This document shows positions 12,235 through 24,689 of a stretch of 64,000 bases of DNA, piece by piece; the first letter of the stretch is position 1, and each line of letters begins with the position of its first letter. Source of the stretch: Anthoceros angustus (lineage: Eukaryota; Streptophyta; Anthocerotopsida; Anthocerotales; Anthocerotaceae); NCBI GenBank assembly GCA_010909165.1, contig MU008178.1, positions 384,369 to 448,368 of the forward strand, in the 5' to 3' direction. Under the pieces are notes generated by a model, which was not told the DNA's origin, did no database searches, and saw nothing but the letters and a program-made list of their open reading frames with translations. Made by a program: the position numbers and the translations under genes.

Positions 12235-15200
12235 ACCCCACCGCCGCCTCCAAAGCTCACCGACCGCACCGGCTAGCGACCGACATGACAAGCCTGCGAG
12301 CCTCACGGGCCCGATCGCACCTTCGTGAGCTCTAACTTGAAGGCCTCCTGCATCTCCCACGGGGCGGCATTGGCGGTGCAAAACCAAAATCTTAAGGTGG
12401 GTTGAAGCCACAACAATGCAACAACGACCCACAAAACACACCCAGTTGAAGCACAACATTTGGCGGCCGTAAGTAGAGGCAAGTTCAATTCTTGTGGAAT
12501 GTCACCGTTGATTTGGTACTTACGCTCGTGAAGACGAGATGTGACGGGCTGCAAGGAACTCGTCTTACCAAGCGTAGTGGCCATGTTTTGTGACAATGTT
12601 GTCCTTGTCAGCGGTTGTCCGACCTCGGAAAGCGGAGAAAATGAAGCTAAGCAAGTCACCAAGGAAACTCATCGAGGGTATTCTGCTCAAACCGAATTTA
12701 CGTGATCCGTGCATCTTGTTTCGCTCCGAAGCTTTCTCGAGCTCATCGATGAAGGTTCACTAGTTCATATGAAGATACTACTGTTGGATACGCCGAACCC
12801 GATCTTGCGTGGCCATCTTTAACCTCCGGTGGTTGCTGCGGACCAAAGAAAGAAGAATTATATCACTCTCTTCCCCGAAATCATCAACGTTCTTGACTGG
12901 GAACTCCCTTGGAGGCTTGACTTTGCTCTTCTTCCTCTCCCATAGTCTCATCAAGGCTGGTGCAACAATCAGAAGATTGTTGAAAAGCTAGGTGGCCAAA
13001 GAAAGTTTGCGCCACCAAGCTTCAACACGTGGAGTCGGAGAGTTCTAATCTCGTGCACCTACAGATATGATCCAAAATGCGACAACATTACAAAACACAC
13101 ACCCAGTTGAAGCACAACATTTGGCGTAGTAGAGGCAAGTTCAATTCTTCAGGAATGTCACCGTTGATTTGGTACTTCGTGAAAGACGAGATGTATGTGC
13201 AAGGAACTCGTCTTACCAAGCACATAGTGGCCATGTTTTGTGACAATGTTGTCCTTGTCAAGCGGTTGTCCGACCTCACAGCGGAGAAAATGAAGCTAAG
13301 CAAGTCACCAAGGAAACTCATCGAGGGTATTCTTGCTCAAACCGAATTTACGTGATCCGTGCATCATTGTTGTTCATAAGCTTTCTCCGAGCTCATCGGT
13401 ATGAAGGTTCACTAGTTCATATGAAGATACTACTGTTGGATACGCTGAACCCGATCTTGCGGCCATCTTTAACCTCCGGTGGTTGCTGCGGACCAAAGAA
13501 AGAAGAATTATATCACTCTCTTCCCCGAAATCATCAACGTTCTTGACTGGGAACTCCCTTGGAGGCTTGACTTTGCTCTTCTTCCTCTCCCATAGTCTCA
13601 TCAAGGCTGGTGCAACAATCAAGATTGTTGAAAAGCTAGGTGGCCAAAGTTTCGCCACCAAGCTTCAACACGTGGAGTCGGAGAGTTCTAATCTCGTGCA
13701 CCTACAGATATGATCCAAAATGCGACAACATTACAAAACACACCCAGTTGAAGCACAACATTTGGCGTAGTAGAGGCAAGTTCAATTCTTCAGGAATGTC
13801 ACCGTTGATTTGGTACTTCGTGAAAGACGAGATGTATGTGCAAGGAACTCGTCTTACCAAGCACATAGTGGCCATGTTTTGTGACAATGTTGTCCTTGTC
13901 AAGCGGTTGTCCGACCTCACAGCGGAGAAAATGAAGCTAAGCAAGTCACCAAGGAAACTCATCGAGGGTATTCTTGCTCAAACCGAATTTACGTGATCCG
14001 TGCATCATTGTTGTTCATAAGCTTTCTCCGAGCTCATCGGTATGAAGGTTCACTAGTTCATATGAAGATACTACTGTTGGATACGCTGAACCCGATCTTG
14101 CGGCCATCTTTAACCTCCGGTGGTTGCTGCGGACCAAAGAAAGAAGAATTATATCACTCTCTTCCCCGAAATCATCAACGTTGCTGGAACTCCCTTGGAG
14201 GCTTGACTTTGCTCTTCTTCCTCTCCCATAGTCTCATCAAGGCTGGTGCAACAATCAAGATTGTTGAAAAGCTAGGTGGCCAAAGTTCTTTGGCCACCAA
14301 GCTTCAACTCGATGGTCGGGAGAGTTCTAATCTCGTGCACCTACAGACATTATCCAAAATGCAGACACATCTCCAAGCATTAGATAATGTATCAATCGTC
14401 ATTGCTGTACTTGGACCCCCAAATGCTCCGAGGTTTGAGGTTAGCAGTCTTGAAAGTTGCCCCACTATCAACAAACAGCAGATAGAGTTTGCCAAATTGC
14501 AGGCTTGGGTCGAACAGCCAACTCATTCCCCACAACTGCAACGTTCAGAACTTATAGTGGTTCAGAAAGAACGTCAATCTCTCTGCATTGAAGTGAGGGA
14601 TTAGATGGACAGCTCTGAGTATGTTTGAAGCATCTATCACCAGATAGCTTGGAACCCGAAGACGGCTGTTTCTATGCCGGGTGCTCTCCGAGCTTCGTTC
14701 AGATGCCCACACTAGTTCCTTGCATTGGACCAATCTATTCAATGCATTCTCAGGAACTTCTTGGTAAAGTCGCACAAAGCATAATTTTCGCTCCACAACC
14801 TCATCTTCCCCCAAGGCACTATTGCACACAAACATCAGTCTAAGCTGCCCGTACCAAGTTATTGGATCCGATCCACCGCCTCCAAAGCTCACCGACCGCA
14901 CTTAGCGACCGACTTCCACGACAAGCCTGCGAGCCTCACAGCCCGATCGCACCTTCGGCGAGCTCTAACTTGAAGGCCTCTGCATCTCCCACAGACGGCA
15001 TTGGCGGTAAAACCAAAATCTTAAGGTGGGTTGAAGCCACAACAATGCAAAGAACAGCCACAAAACACAATTGAAGCACAACATTTGGCAGTAAGTAGAG
15101 GCAAGTTCAATTCTTCAGGAATGTCACCGTTGATTTGGTACGCTCGTGAAAGACGAGATGCATAAGGAACTCGTCTTACCAAGCAAACAGTGGCTATGTT

Positions 15201-16160
15201 TTGTGACAATGTTGTCCTTGTCAGCTTTGTCCGACTGGAAAGCGGAGAAAATGAAGCTAAGCAAGTCACCAAGGAAACTCATCGAGGGTATTGCCGCTCA
15301 AACCGGAATTTACGTGATCCGTGCATCCGTTGTTTCGCTCCTGAAGCTCGAGCTCATCAAGATGAAGGTTCACTAGTTCATATGAAGATACTACTCATTG
15401 GATACGCAGAACCCGATCTTGCGGCCATCTTTAACCTCCGGTGGTTGCTGCGGACCAAAGAAAGAAGAATTATATCACTCTTCCCCGAAATCATCAACGT
15501 TCGACTGGGAACTCCTTGGAGGCTTGACTTTGCTCTTCTTCCTCTCCCATAGTCTCATCAAGGCTGGTGCAACAATCAGAAGATTGTTGAAAAGCTAGGT
15601 GGCCAAAGTTTGCCGCCACCAGCTTCAACACGTGGAGTCGGAGAGTTCTAATCTCGTGCACCTACTGATATGATCCAAAATGCAGACACATCTCCAAGCA
15701 TTAGACAATGTATCAATCGTCATTCTTTTGGACCCCCAAATGCTCCGAGGTTTGAGGTTAGTCTTGAAAGTTGCCCCACTATCAACAAGCATAGAGTTTG
15801 CCAAATTCCGGGCTTGGGTCCAAGCCAACTCATTCCCCACAACCGCAACGTCGTAACTTATAGTGGTTGGAAAGAACGTCAATCTCTGCATTGAAGTGAG
15901 GGATTAGATGGATACGAGTATGTTTGAAGCATCTATCACCGATAGCTTGGAACCCAAGACGGCGCTTTATGCCGGTGCTCCGAGATGCCCACACTAGTTC
16001 CTTGCATTGGACCAATCTATTCGATGCATTCTCGTGAACTTCTTGGTAAAGTCGCACAAAGCATAATTTTCGCTCCACAACCTCATCTTCCCCAAGGCAC
16101 TATTGCACACAAACATCAGTCTAAGCTGCCCGTACCAAGTTATTGGATCCGATCCATGCC
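12235..16160. repeat. Nested tandem array at the 3' end of the Plavaka-like element
   Basis: A block of about 640 bp (A) starting near 'cccagttgaagcacaaca' occurs four times, with that phrase near 12438, 13103, 13744 and 15068 (the last shortened). A second block of about 650 bp (B, about 14370-15040 and 15690-16160) follows the third and fourth A copies, and the tail of B is also present at about 12240-12430. The order is B-tail, A, A, A-B, A-B. Block B encodes, on the minus strand, the C-terminus of the transposase. Block A looks non-coding. Copies are otherwise near identical but differ by many 1-6 base indels. Confidence 0.85.
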
Positions 16161-18560
16161 TCCATCGTAAAGCCACATCACTAAACCATGGCCTCGCCAA
16201 AGAAATCTTGTGTTGCACGCACATACATAGGCGGGATCCAAACCGATCACCCACTCCAGTATCGCCATGGCTTTCTTGACTACAATTTCAGTCACTTCAT
16301 CAAGCCCTTGGTCCCTTAGATACACATCTAAGGCATGTTGGAATTCGGCTCTCACCTCGGTGGCCATCTAAGAACTTCGACCTTGTTAGTCAATTGAGTA
16401 GAATCACTTGGGAGATAGAGTTTAGTCAATTGGAAGTGACACATCGATGTCTGCTAAACACATTCTTACCCGTCGGATGACTTCATCCAAAGCGGTGTCA
16501 TCCGACTCCTCTTCAACTTCAAACCCCTCTCTGGTGAGCTTGTCTTCTTAAAGCTATTAGTCGTTCTGGTGATGGACAAGTTGAGCGCAACATTTCTCCG
16601 ATTGGATGCTCTATAAGGGATCTTCATAAGAGCAATATGCATCTTCTCAAACATGTTGGTATTAAATTCCCATGCTAGTCCCGACCTTCTAATTGCATCA
16701 CTAAAATGTGACATCAAATGCACCTTGAGTATTCCAAACTCAGATTTACGCGTTACTCATATGCAACTTCAAAAATCCACCATCTACCATGAGTCTCCAC
16801 TTCTTGCGGCTTGCCTCTGTATGTGATGAACTCCGAAAGCAAGTTGTACCATGACAAAAACTTCACAAACACCTTAACTATCGTGTTGGGATACACACCA
16901 AGCATGCGAAGACAACAACTTGCATCAACGCTCTATGTTCAAATGCGCGAAATTAGCTGTGATGAGAAATACCCTCCTTTGTCATTACGGTAGTCCGAAC
17001 TCGGCATATCTGTGGTTTGCTGCAATGAATTGTAATCGTCGATCCATTTCTTTCAATGGCTTTCTACTCAGGCAAATGTTGCTCGAAGCAGGTTCCTCAG
17101 CCATTTCCAAAAGGATTCCTACCATGCGCTTGAAAAGACCCTGCTCACTTTGATGTAAAAGATCTGGGTGGATAGAAAGGTATGGATTTCCCAACTCTGT
17201 CAATCCGCCATTGAATCCCCAAAGAGCACACTCCACGCATATAATGACCAACGTTCGAGGTGATCGATTCTCCTGCATTTGGTTGCATTCGTATCTCATA
17301 ACCGCTTCATATGCATCTCTCGTCGCGGACTCGGCGGACTTGCACCATGCTCGTTCTGTTTCTTCACAAGACAAATCTGCAGGCCTTTGACACTTGTTAG
17401 AACCATATGTGCAAGTAACCTTGCAGCCCTCCAAACTATCACAAATATATAAGTATATCATTGGAAATACCCATTGCTTGTCTCCCAAGGGATCATCCAT
17501 TTCCAATCTGTATAGGAAGCATCTTTTACGGTTTGAGAATGATCTCCAAGCAACGTTGAAAGGCCTTTAACTTCCTCCTTGCACTTTGCCCCGAACTTGT
17601 ATGTATCTCGGATGGTATGATTGGTAAGAGGGCTAGAAGAGCATGCCCTTCCTCGGCCTCGCTCACATTTGATATTGCCGAGACTCATCATCAAAGGATG
17701 ACCCTGAACAGTCCTGTCATTGGATAAACTAGTCTGATCAGAATATAAAATCAGTCCTGCCACAACTCCACCTTCACACTTGCTATCAACTAGACTCTAT
17801 ATGGATTTCCACCACTTCCCGGTATCTGGTGTGGTGTAAGTCTCGCTAGCTTCAATTTGAGTCCGCCGTATAAAACCTTCCCTATTGGCTGAAGCCCCAA
17901 ATAGTTCCCTCAATACTTCACTCGAATCTCGATATCGCAATGTGAGTGTATTGTCTCCGGGTTCATTCACTAAAACCTCATGCCATCCATCCTGTGAGCC
18001 TGCCAAAGAAGCCTCATACTTTCTCGCATCTGTAGCACTTCGCACCTGAAGGTCCTCCAGCTTGAACGAAGGATGAGACAAAAGACTTGAACCAAGCAGA
18101 GCATTTATATCTCGATTAGACAACCCTGCACCATTTCTACAATTGCGTAAGAAATGTACCATACTCAGTGTGGCATCAAATGGTTTCACAAGAGAAGAAG
18201 TGGTATCCACTATTCTTTCGGATGTGAGACTCACTCCTAAACTTTCGTCTCGGTTATTGCCTTTCGTCCACATGCTCCCGATGCCTATCATACTCCGCTT
18301 GCACATATTGCATACCTTGCTCATTCATAGCAACTATATGTCCCCATATCCGGTTTCATGTGGTATTGATTCTAACCGGAGTCTTTGCATGCCTTGTCTT
18401 ACACCTAGCACTTTGAAGTTGATGAGACCGTAGAGCTCCTAAATTAGAGAAGTTCACAGCCCCACATCTCTCACAATCCAAACCCATAGGACCACTTGGA
18501 TCACCGCAAATTAAAGTATATAATGAAGCAGGAACCGAGCCCACAGCAGAAGCCGAGCCC
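14380..18560 (-). mobile_element. Plavaka-like (CACTA superfamily) transposase relic
   Basis: Read on the minus strand from 18560. There is an N-terminal C2H2-like finger 'CERCGAVNFSNLGALRSHQ' (about 18480). A segment with 'MVHFLRNCRNGAGLSNRDI' and 'WHEVLVNEPGDNTLTLRYRD' follows (about 17800-18180). Next come 'DPLGDKQWVFPMIYLYICD' (about 17500) and a core 'GNPYLSIHPDLLHQSEQGLF' (about 17100-17180). 'WEFNTNMFEKMHIALMK' lies at about 16620-16680, and a C-terminal 'VHLIPHFNAE...FLNHYKF' lies in block B. The 'HPDLLHQ..G.FK' signature and C-terminal 'VHLIP' are hallmarks I associate with Plavaka/KDZ-type transposons. Frame changes and stops indicate inactivity, and the C-terminal block is duplicated. 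The family name is a motif-based inference. Confidence 0.6.
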
Positions 18561-18830
18561 ACAGCAGAAAAGCTAGAAGTATATATATGTGAAGATCATA
18601 ATGAAGCAGAAACCGAGCCCACAACAGAAGCCGAGCCCACAGCAGAAAAGCTAGAAGCTGAGTGACGGGAGAAGCTCAGCCAGTCTGGGCACTTCCACTC
18701 CGAGGTTTCAACGGGTTGAGTTTTGGGCACTTCTAGGTTTCAACGGGTTGAGTTTTGAGCACTTCCAGTTTCAGGTTTCAATGGGTTGAGTTTCAGGCAC
18801 TTCCAATTTCAGGTTTCAACGGATTGCTAA
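18540..18830. repeat. Two short minisatellites (about 20 bp and about 40 bp units)
   Basis: At 18535-18660 the phrase 'gccgagcccacagcagaa' recurs at least four times with a 'aagctagaag' spacer. At about 18685-18825 a unit of 35-40 bp containing 'ggtttcaacgggttgagtt' is repeated four times with small changes. Confidence 0.85.
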
Positions 18831-19077
18831 AATTTAGGGTGTGACATATTGCAACCGGACAGATTGCAACTCGGGCAAGGCCATAGCTGCAGCTTGCGGA
18901 GGTCGGAATGCACAGGCTCGGCTTGGGTATGCTCGGGAATGTTTGATCCGCAAGCAATAGCCGGCTTGCGAGGTCGAATGCCAAAGCCGATCCTATCTTG
19001 GATCCTATTACAAGGATCGGAAGCCATAATATTACATAGGATCGGCTTGCGAGGTCGAATGCCGAGTTGGCGGCTAT

Positions 19078-20560
19078 GGCGGCGACCTCTTCCTCCTCCT
19101 CTTCCCCGCCGCTTTGGTTGCCCCGCCTGAGAGCCTCGAGTCCCGCCGCCGAGCTTCACGCGCCTCCTCCGGATCTGCGGCTTCGGGCTCCTACTTCTTG
19201 AACGCCGGCGAACATGAAGCGGGAAATCGAGGCGCCATCTGGCTTGCGCATCATGAGCGATCGGCAACCGCAAAGCACGAGAACCATCGATCCGAATCCC
19301 TTGAGGCGTGGGAATGCAGTGAGCGGCGTGGAGGCACACTCAAGGGTTGAAGCACAATCCATACTGGAAAACCGAGCTTATGCGGGTTCGAGGATTCGGA
19401 CGGCAGGCGTGCATTGCACTCGCCGCTGCCCCACGACCGGTTGCAAAGTTGGAGTATCCGGATATGCGGGCAATTGGTGTGGAAGGCTTGGCTCATATCT
19501 CCGCACCTTGCGAGACAAGAGCCGCTCACTACTCGACAAGTTGTATCTTGACGACAACGATATGATAGGGAACGCGGCTGACGTTGCCGCCATCCTCACC
19601 CACTCGCCCGCCTGCGAACCTTGGGACTGCTTTGGGATAGGCATGGACCATGAGGCTGGCCGACGGTGGCGTGGCGCTCACCACCACGCTCGGCAGCTTG
19701 ATATCGGATATGACCGGCACAAGAATCCCGAGCGGCTATGTTGATTCCTATCTTGCGTGCCTTGAGCCCCGTGGTGTGCCCTCCTCGAGCTGGTCGGAGT
19801 TGTAGTCTCACGGTCTCACATGTGCTATCTGCTTAACCAATCCATCACCCGCTTATGGCTTGAAGTATCCGGGTTGCGGAGGTGAGGATGGCGACTGTGG
19901 AGGGTAGGCTCAAGAAGCGGTGGCTGGAATGCTACTCCAACACCACCTTGAAGCTCCTGCGTGGCGGCTATTTTGTGACGCTGCTTGTCCGCGCTGCAGC
20001 AGATCACGCACCTTATCGGAGCACGGCCATTCCTGGATGAGGAGGAGCTGGATCCTGTCGATGCCTATCTTGCACAAGTGCGTGAAGCTTGAATCTGCAG
20101 TTCGTGTTTTGAAACCCTACGGCGTAGCAACTTCACCGAGGAGTTGTTCCAGGGGTTGAAGCACAACAAGCCTTGCATCAAGAAGCGGTGTTGAATAGGG
20201 ATGGGCGGACGACCACATGTTTCAAGAGTCGATCCAATCTCTGCCCACCAACACCAAGCCGAGCACATCTCCATCAAGGGCACCTCGTGGGAAAAGCATG
20301 GCAAAGGCGAACTTTTGGCCAAGAGGTTGAGGGATACAAGAGTGAAGCCGGGCGCTATTGCGGACACTGAGTCCGACTCGCCAGCGCAGCAACTCCTCGT
20401 GGATTTGTGGGGAGCTACTTTGCGGGATTTGTACATGTAAGGTGGAAGGAACTGTCTTAGTTCACTTCCTTGCATTGGGTTACCGCCGTGAGCTCGAACT
20501 ACATATGCTAGATTGTTTCACGACGGTGGTTGGTTTGCAATGTCGAATCATAACCTAGGG
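19078..20560 (+). pseudogene. Leucine-rich-repeat-like gene debris
   Basis: An open frame begins at 19078 with a Ser/Pro/Ala-rich N-terminus and soon stops. Later pieces resemble ribonuclease-inhibitor-type LRRs: 'LLDKLYLDDNDMIGNAADV' at about 19536-19590 (compare the LxLxxNxIgxxGA pattern) and 'EELFQGLKHNK' near 20140-20170. Frames change repeatedly. This order (LRRs with 'L..GLKHN..L') is reminiscent of LRR proteins expanded in seed-free plants. No complete domain survives, so the call is tentative. Confidence 0.35.
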
Positions 20561-20689
20561 ATGCATTCCACTCCGGACTACGTGGTGGGATCCATGGGGA
20601 CCGAGTTCAAGGAGGTCATTGCAATCGTGTGAGCTGACTTGCTCCTTTGAAGACCGCCTTTTAACAAATCTTAGGATGAGCGTCTAACT

Positions 20690-21060
20690 CGCTTCCTTCT
20701 CTCTGGTGGCTTTGGTGAAGGAGATCTACACTCTGGACGAATAACCATGTGGAGGATGATGACAACATGTTCAGATTTGATTATTCCGTGGATTTTCTGC
20801 GCCGTGCGCTGAGACCTCCTGGTTACTTCACCAACTGGCACATAGGGGTTAGGGCCAAGGGCTCTAAGAAGCTAGTTGCGTTTATCACAGGCATTCCGGC
20901 TCATATCCGGAATTGAAGGCAGCTTATTCCTATTACAATGTTGCCGCAGTCACCCCGCTTCTACAACTCATGAATGATGCTCTGATCATGGCATAACGAC
21001 TCGACTATGACGTTTTCAATGCCCTTGACATATGCACAATGACACGTTCTTGAAGGACAA
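20690..21060 (+). pseudogene. NMT1: N-myristoyltransferase processed pseudogene
   Basis: Translation at about 20742-20910 gives '[20 protein letters not shown]', then '[20 protein letters not shown]' and '[15 protein letters not shown]'. These match the conserved N-terminal half of glycylpeptide N-tetradecanoyltransferase. After 20910 it jumps, by internal deletion, to '[20 protein letters not shown]' and 'DYDVFNALDI' (about 20912-21030), near the family's C-terminus. Sequence that would span several exons is continuous with no introns, so it derives from a spliced mRNA. Frameshifts and a stop after 'NDALIMA' show it is dead. The active enzyme N-myristoylates proteins at an N-terminal glycine. 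Confidence 0.8.
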
Positions 21061-21384
21061 TGCAACAATCCTCAGAAGATATTTGCCGAGCTCACAACTT
21101 CAAGCTCCGCAAGCCTCGTGCTTGCTGCTATTTCCACCAAGATTCATTAGCATATATGAAAGTCAATCGCTCTTAAAAATGTGCACCGATTCTATGTCCG
21201 AAATGTTACAAGGATTCAGCCCTATAATCAAGTGCGAGAATGTCAGCGAGCAACTCTGTAATCAGTGCGAGAATGTCGTGTATGTGGGCTGAATCGAGAA
21301 TGTCGGAGCGCCCTGCCTTTACACGCCGGGCTGGCTGAAACCGAATCCTCTATTTTGCTCTTTCAAAGGTTCGCCTATCGGACT

Positions 21385-21495
21385 CGGCTCGGAGCGGCCG
21401 GAGCGGAGTTCACGAGCGGGAGTGCGTCAGAGCGGGAGTGCGCTGGAGCGGGAGTGCGCCGAGCGGAGTGCGCCGAGCGGAGGCGGGAGTCTGTG
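21385..21495. repeat. GC-rich minisatellite (unit 'gagcgggagtgcg')
   Basis: Short units of 13-18 bp around 'gagcgggagtgcg' and 'gagcggagtgcgcc' are repeated about seven times. Confidence 0.85.
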
Positions 21496-21666
21496 GGGAG
21501 GCGGAATTGCGTGTGCACCGTGTGGTCGGCCTTGAGTCGATCTGATCGGGGAAGGTTTACCAACGTGCCAGATCTCGAGGTCAGTGCAGAGCATTTACTG
21601 AAGTTATAGTAATGTTGAATGCTCCTTTTGCCTCCTTTTGTTTTGATTTGGTTTGTTGTTGTGCAG

Positions 21667-23391
21667 ATGCCAAGGCTTACAAGAAAACGGCAACAGCAGT
21701 CCAGTCCAGCCCGGACTCGAAGCCGTCAGTTTGAGACAAGAAGAAGTTCTGCATCAAGAAAGGAACAAGTTGAAGATGTTGATGTTGAGACTTCAAGTTC
21801 ACCCGAGGGACCGCTTAGAGGAAGACCACTGCTTTCCAAATCAAGGCCGCCTTCTTCCTTGCTCTCCTTGGCCAAACGCCATTTATTCGTAGAGTCTTGT
21901 GCGGAGGAGATTCTCCACTCCGGTCGCACAAGAAGCCATCTTGTTGAGCATCGGATGCACCCAGACGCAAGAATGTGAATCTGCTATTGCACAACAGAGA
22001 CTGCTCCGCCATTGCACAATGAGATATGCTACTACCATTGCACAACAAAGGCCTATTATTGCACAACAGAGACTTGCAAGCTCCGATCAGCGACGTGTAA
22101 GTGCAACAACAATTTCAACTAGCGGTATCATTGAACGGCAGATCTCTGGAAGTGTGATAGCTACTCAGCAATCTCCAATTGCTGATATCAGACCTCAAGC
22201 GACAAGTGCTGGTGATGGACAAACACAGCTCTCTCCAATTGCTCGTAGTAGACATCACGTGGCAAGTGCTGGCGGTGTACAAGCGCAAGGGTCACCAATT
22301 GCTGGTAGTAGACCCCTGTGGCAAGCGCCGATGCTGGACAACTGCAACGGTCTCCAACTGCCGGTACAGGACCGGGTCTTCGAACGGTAAGTCCTGGAGC
22401 CAGACGACGAAGATCTGTTCAAGCTCAACCTGAACAAGGGTTGAGTGAAGAAGAGCCAAATGCGTTCACAAGGTCACACTACGAGCATCTCAAAAGACAA
22501 GCTTCAGAGCACAAAGAGACAATTTATGTGCTGCAAAAGTCAAATATACATGCCCTGTCACAACTAGAGAAGAAGCCTGACTGTTGCAACCCGGCTATTG
22601 TTGCCAATCAACTGAAGACTATTGTCACTGAGTTGCTCTTGGGAATGGGTCCATATTCTACTATGTTCCCTTCGATAAAATGGTGCAAGATTTTTACTCG
22701 TGTCTATGGATGTGGATTTATCGACGAGTCCCTATTACGTAAGTTTTATAAAGCGTGGGGTCCAACAGGGGAGAACGGGGGCCTGAAGAAGATGGTTTTT
22801 ACAAACATACGTGATCGGAGAGGGAGCTATACTAAGGTATTTATTGAATTTCAAGTTCAGCTTTCCTAATCTTCGTTTCTTTTGCGACCTAAAGTTGTAT
22901 CAATTCTTGCAGGTTGCTAGAGCTCATTTGTATGAGCTCCTAGGCTTACCAAAGCCCAGGATTGGATGTCACGCAGAGGAACTGGAGTCTTGGTTTGAAA
23001 ATTTACAAGTCTGGAAACTTGGGAATAAATGGCGTATTCAAGAGTTTGCAAATGGCAGCATCTTAGACCCATGGGGCTCAAATCAGGCAGAGCTCATCCA
23101 AAGTCTTTATGGGCGCAAGGTATAATGCCCAGGAGCCTATTACAATTACTTTGGAGCAAGCTGGGTTCTTCCTATACGTGGTAAGTGAAACAACCATGAA
23201 TTAATTTCATATACTATATCTAATTATATAGTTCTGACTAAGTACTTAAACTCTTGCAGCTGGAATATGCAATGGATGGAAAAGTAATGGAAGCTCCTAG
23301 GATGCATGAGCATCTCTTGGGCATGAAGAACATGGAAACTAGGATTATTGGAGCACGGGCCCGAATGAGAAGGATCGAAGTCCTCATTTAG
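21667..23391 (+). pseudogene. Unassigned spliced gene, probably transposon-borne, with frame breaks
   Basis: An acceptor 'gttgttgtgcag' at 21666 precedes an ATG at 21667 opening a basic, Ser/Gln-rich segment. A 21-residue repeat region follows, then a globular part with 'AFTRSHYEHLKRQASEHKE', 'FPSIKWCKIFTRVYGCGF' and 'LRKFYKAWGPTGENGG'. An intron (about 22836-22912, gtattt...ttgcag) leads to 'VARAHLYELLGLPKPRIG'. After a frame slip near 23120 comes 'EPITITLEQAGFFLYV', then a second intron (about 23180-23258, gtaagt...ttgcag) and a last exon 'LEYAMDGKVMEAPRMHEH' ending at 23391. At least two frameshifts break it. I recognise no family. The consistent small introns argue that it was once a real gene. 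Confidence 0.5.
22166..22400 (+). repeat. Coding minisatellite: about 63-bp unit encoding 21 residues
   Basis: The unit 'caattgctngtagtaga...gtggcaagtgctgg' occurs about four times and encodes SPIA-x(2)-R-x(5)-SAG-type 21-mers. The fourth unit is frame-shifted relative to the third. Confidence 0.75.
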
Positions 23392-23399
23392 TTTTCACC

Positions 23400-24295
23400 T
23401 CATTTAGTTCTTAGTGGTTTAGGAGATTTTTGAGGATGCTTGTTTGTAACTATGTCATAGTTACAAAAACGCGGATCCTTACATTCTCTTGCTACTTATG
23501 GCTGTCCTTTCCTCATTTTGTGGTCTTCTTTGCGGAGAAGATTGCTAGGTTTTATATTAGCACTGGGTGTTTCTTATTAGGCATTTGAGGTGGAGTACAC
23601 TTTTATTCCTTTATGCATATAGATTTCTCTAATATTTTTCAAACATATTTTTGATATAATAATATGGTATAAATAAGTAATATTTTAATATCTAATTAAT
23701 TTATTTATTTAATATTCTGTTTTAATAATATAGTATCTAATGAATATATTAAAATTATTTATTTTATAGAAAAATTATTGAATAAGAATATACACTACAT
23801 TGAAATGTATATAACTTCAATAACTCATCATTATACAAATAATGTACTTTCATAAGGGACTACGTGTAGTCTCCCAACGCCTTTGAACCTAGATGTACTC
23901 CATATATATTCTTGTAGATTATAAATATGTATGTATAATTTATAAAATGAATGTATTCACCATGAAGAATCGATAGTAATAGATACTACATTTTCTACAT
24001 ATGCTTTCTATACAAGCTACTTTGATTCAACATGAATTTTTTCTTAAAACATGAATATGTCATGTACTTTCTACATGTAAACTATGTGATCCTCCTAAAT
24101 GTTTGAAACTACATAGAATTTACATATTTTAAGCATTTTAAAATATTATAAATTAAATAAAAATAAACATTGAAACCACAAAGCAAGCATAGGAGTTGAT
24201 AATGAATGAACTTAATGTATAATCCACATAACAAAATGGTACCATAGTTTTCAAGTTGATAAGATGTGAAAACTTTGCCCAAAGTCAATCAATCA
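23400..24295. other. AT-rich gene-free stretch
   Basis: After the preceding gene the sequence becomes AT-rich with many short TTTAAT and TATATA runs. I see no coding region, structured RNA or terminal repeat. Confidence 0.6.
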
Positions 24296-24597
24296 TCTCA
24301 TGCATTTTCAACATGTAACCATGCGAACCTCCGAATCGGAATCCACACAAAAACCCTAAAGGGCTGGATTCCGTGCATTTTCACAGAATTTATGTGAACC
24401 TCAAACTGTCACAATCCACATGAAAACCCTTGGGAGCGATCTTATGTGTTTTCAATGTAGAATTAAATGTGAATTTCCAAATTATCAATCCATATAAAAA
24501 CTCTAAGGGGTGGATCGTGTACATTTTCAACGTAGAATTAGTATGAATTTCCGAACTTCCAAAATCCACATGGAAACCTTAGAAGCGAATTTCAAGG
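24296..24597. repeat. Four diverged tandem units of about 74 bp
   Basis: Each unit has the order 'gcattttcaac-atg', 'gaacctcc-aa', 'tcc-aca-aaaacc-t', ending near 'ggctgg', 'gagcg' or 'ggtgg'. Starts lie near 24296, 24371, 24441 and 24516. Identity is moderate but the order is clear. Confidence 0.7.
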
Positions 24598-24689
24598 TTG
24601 ATTAAACATGGAACTTGGTCAAAATTATCAAACATTTAGCATATTTTCAACATAGAATGCACGCATTTTCAAGTGATGGATTCCGTATG

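Noticed and set aside
12405-16160. CRISPR-like array
   Set aside because: Repeats are about 640 bp and contiguous, without short repeats and unique spacers, and the context is a plant nuclear genome.
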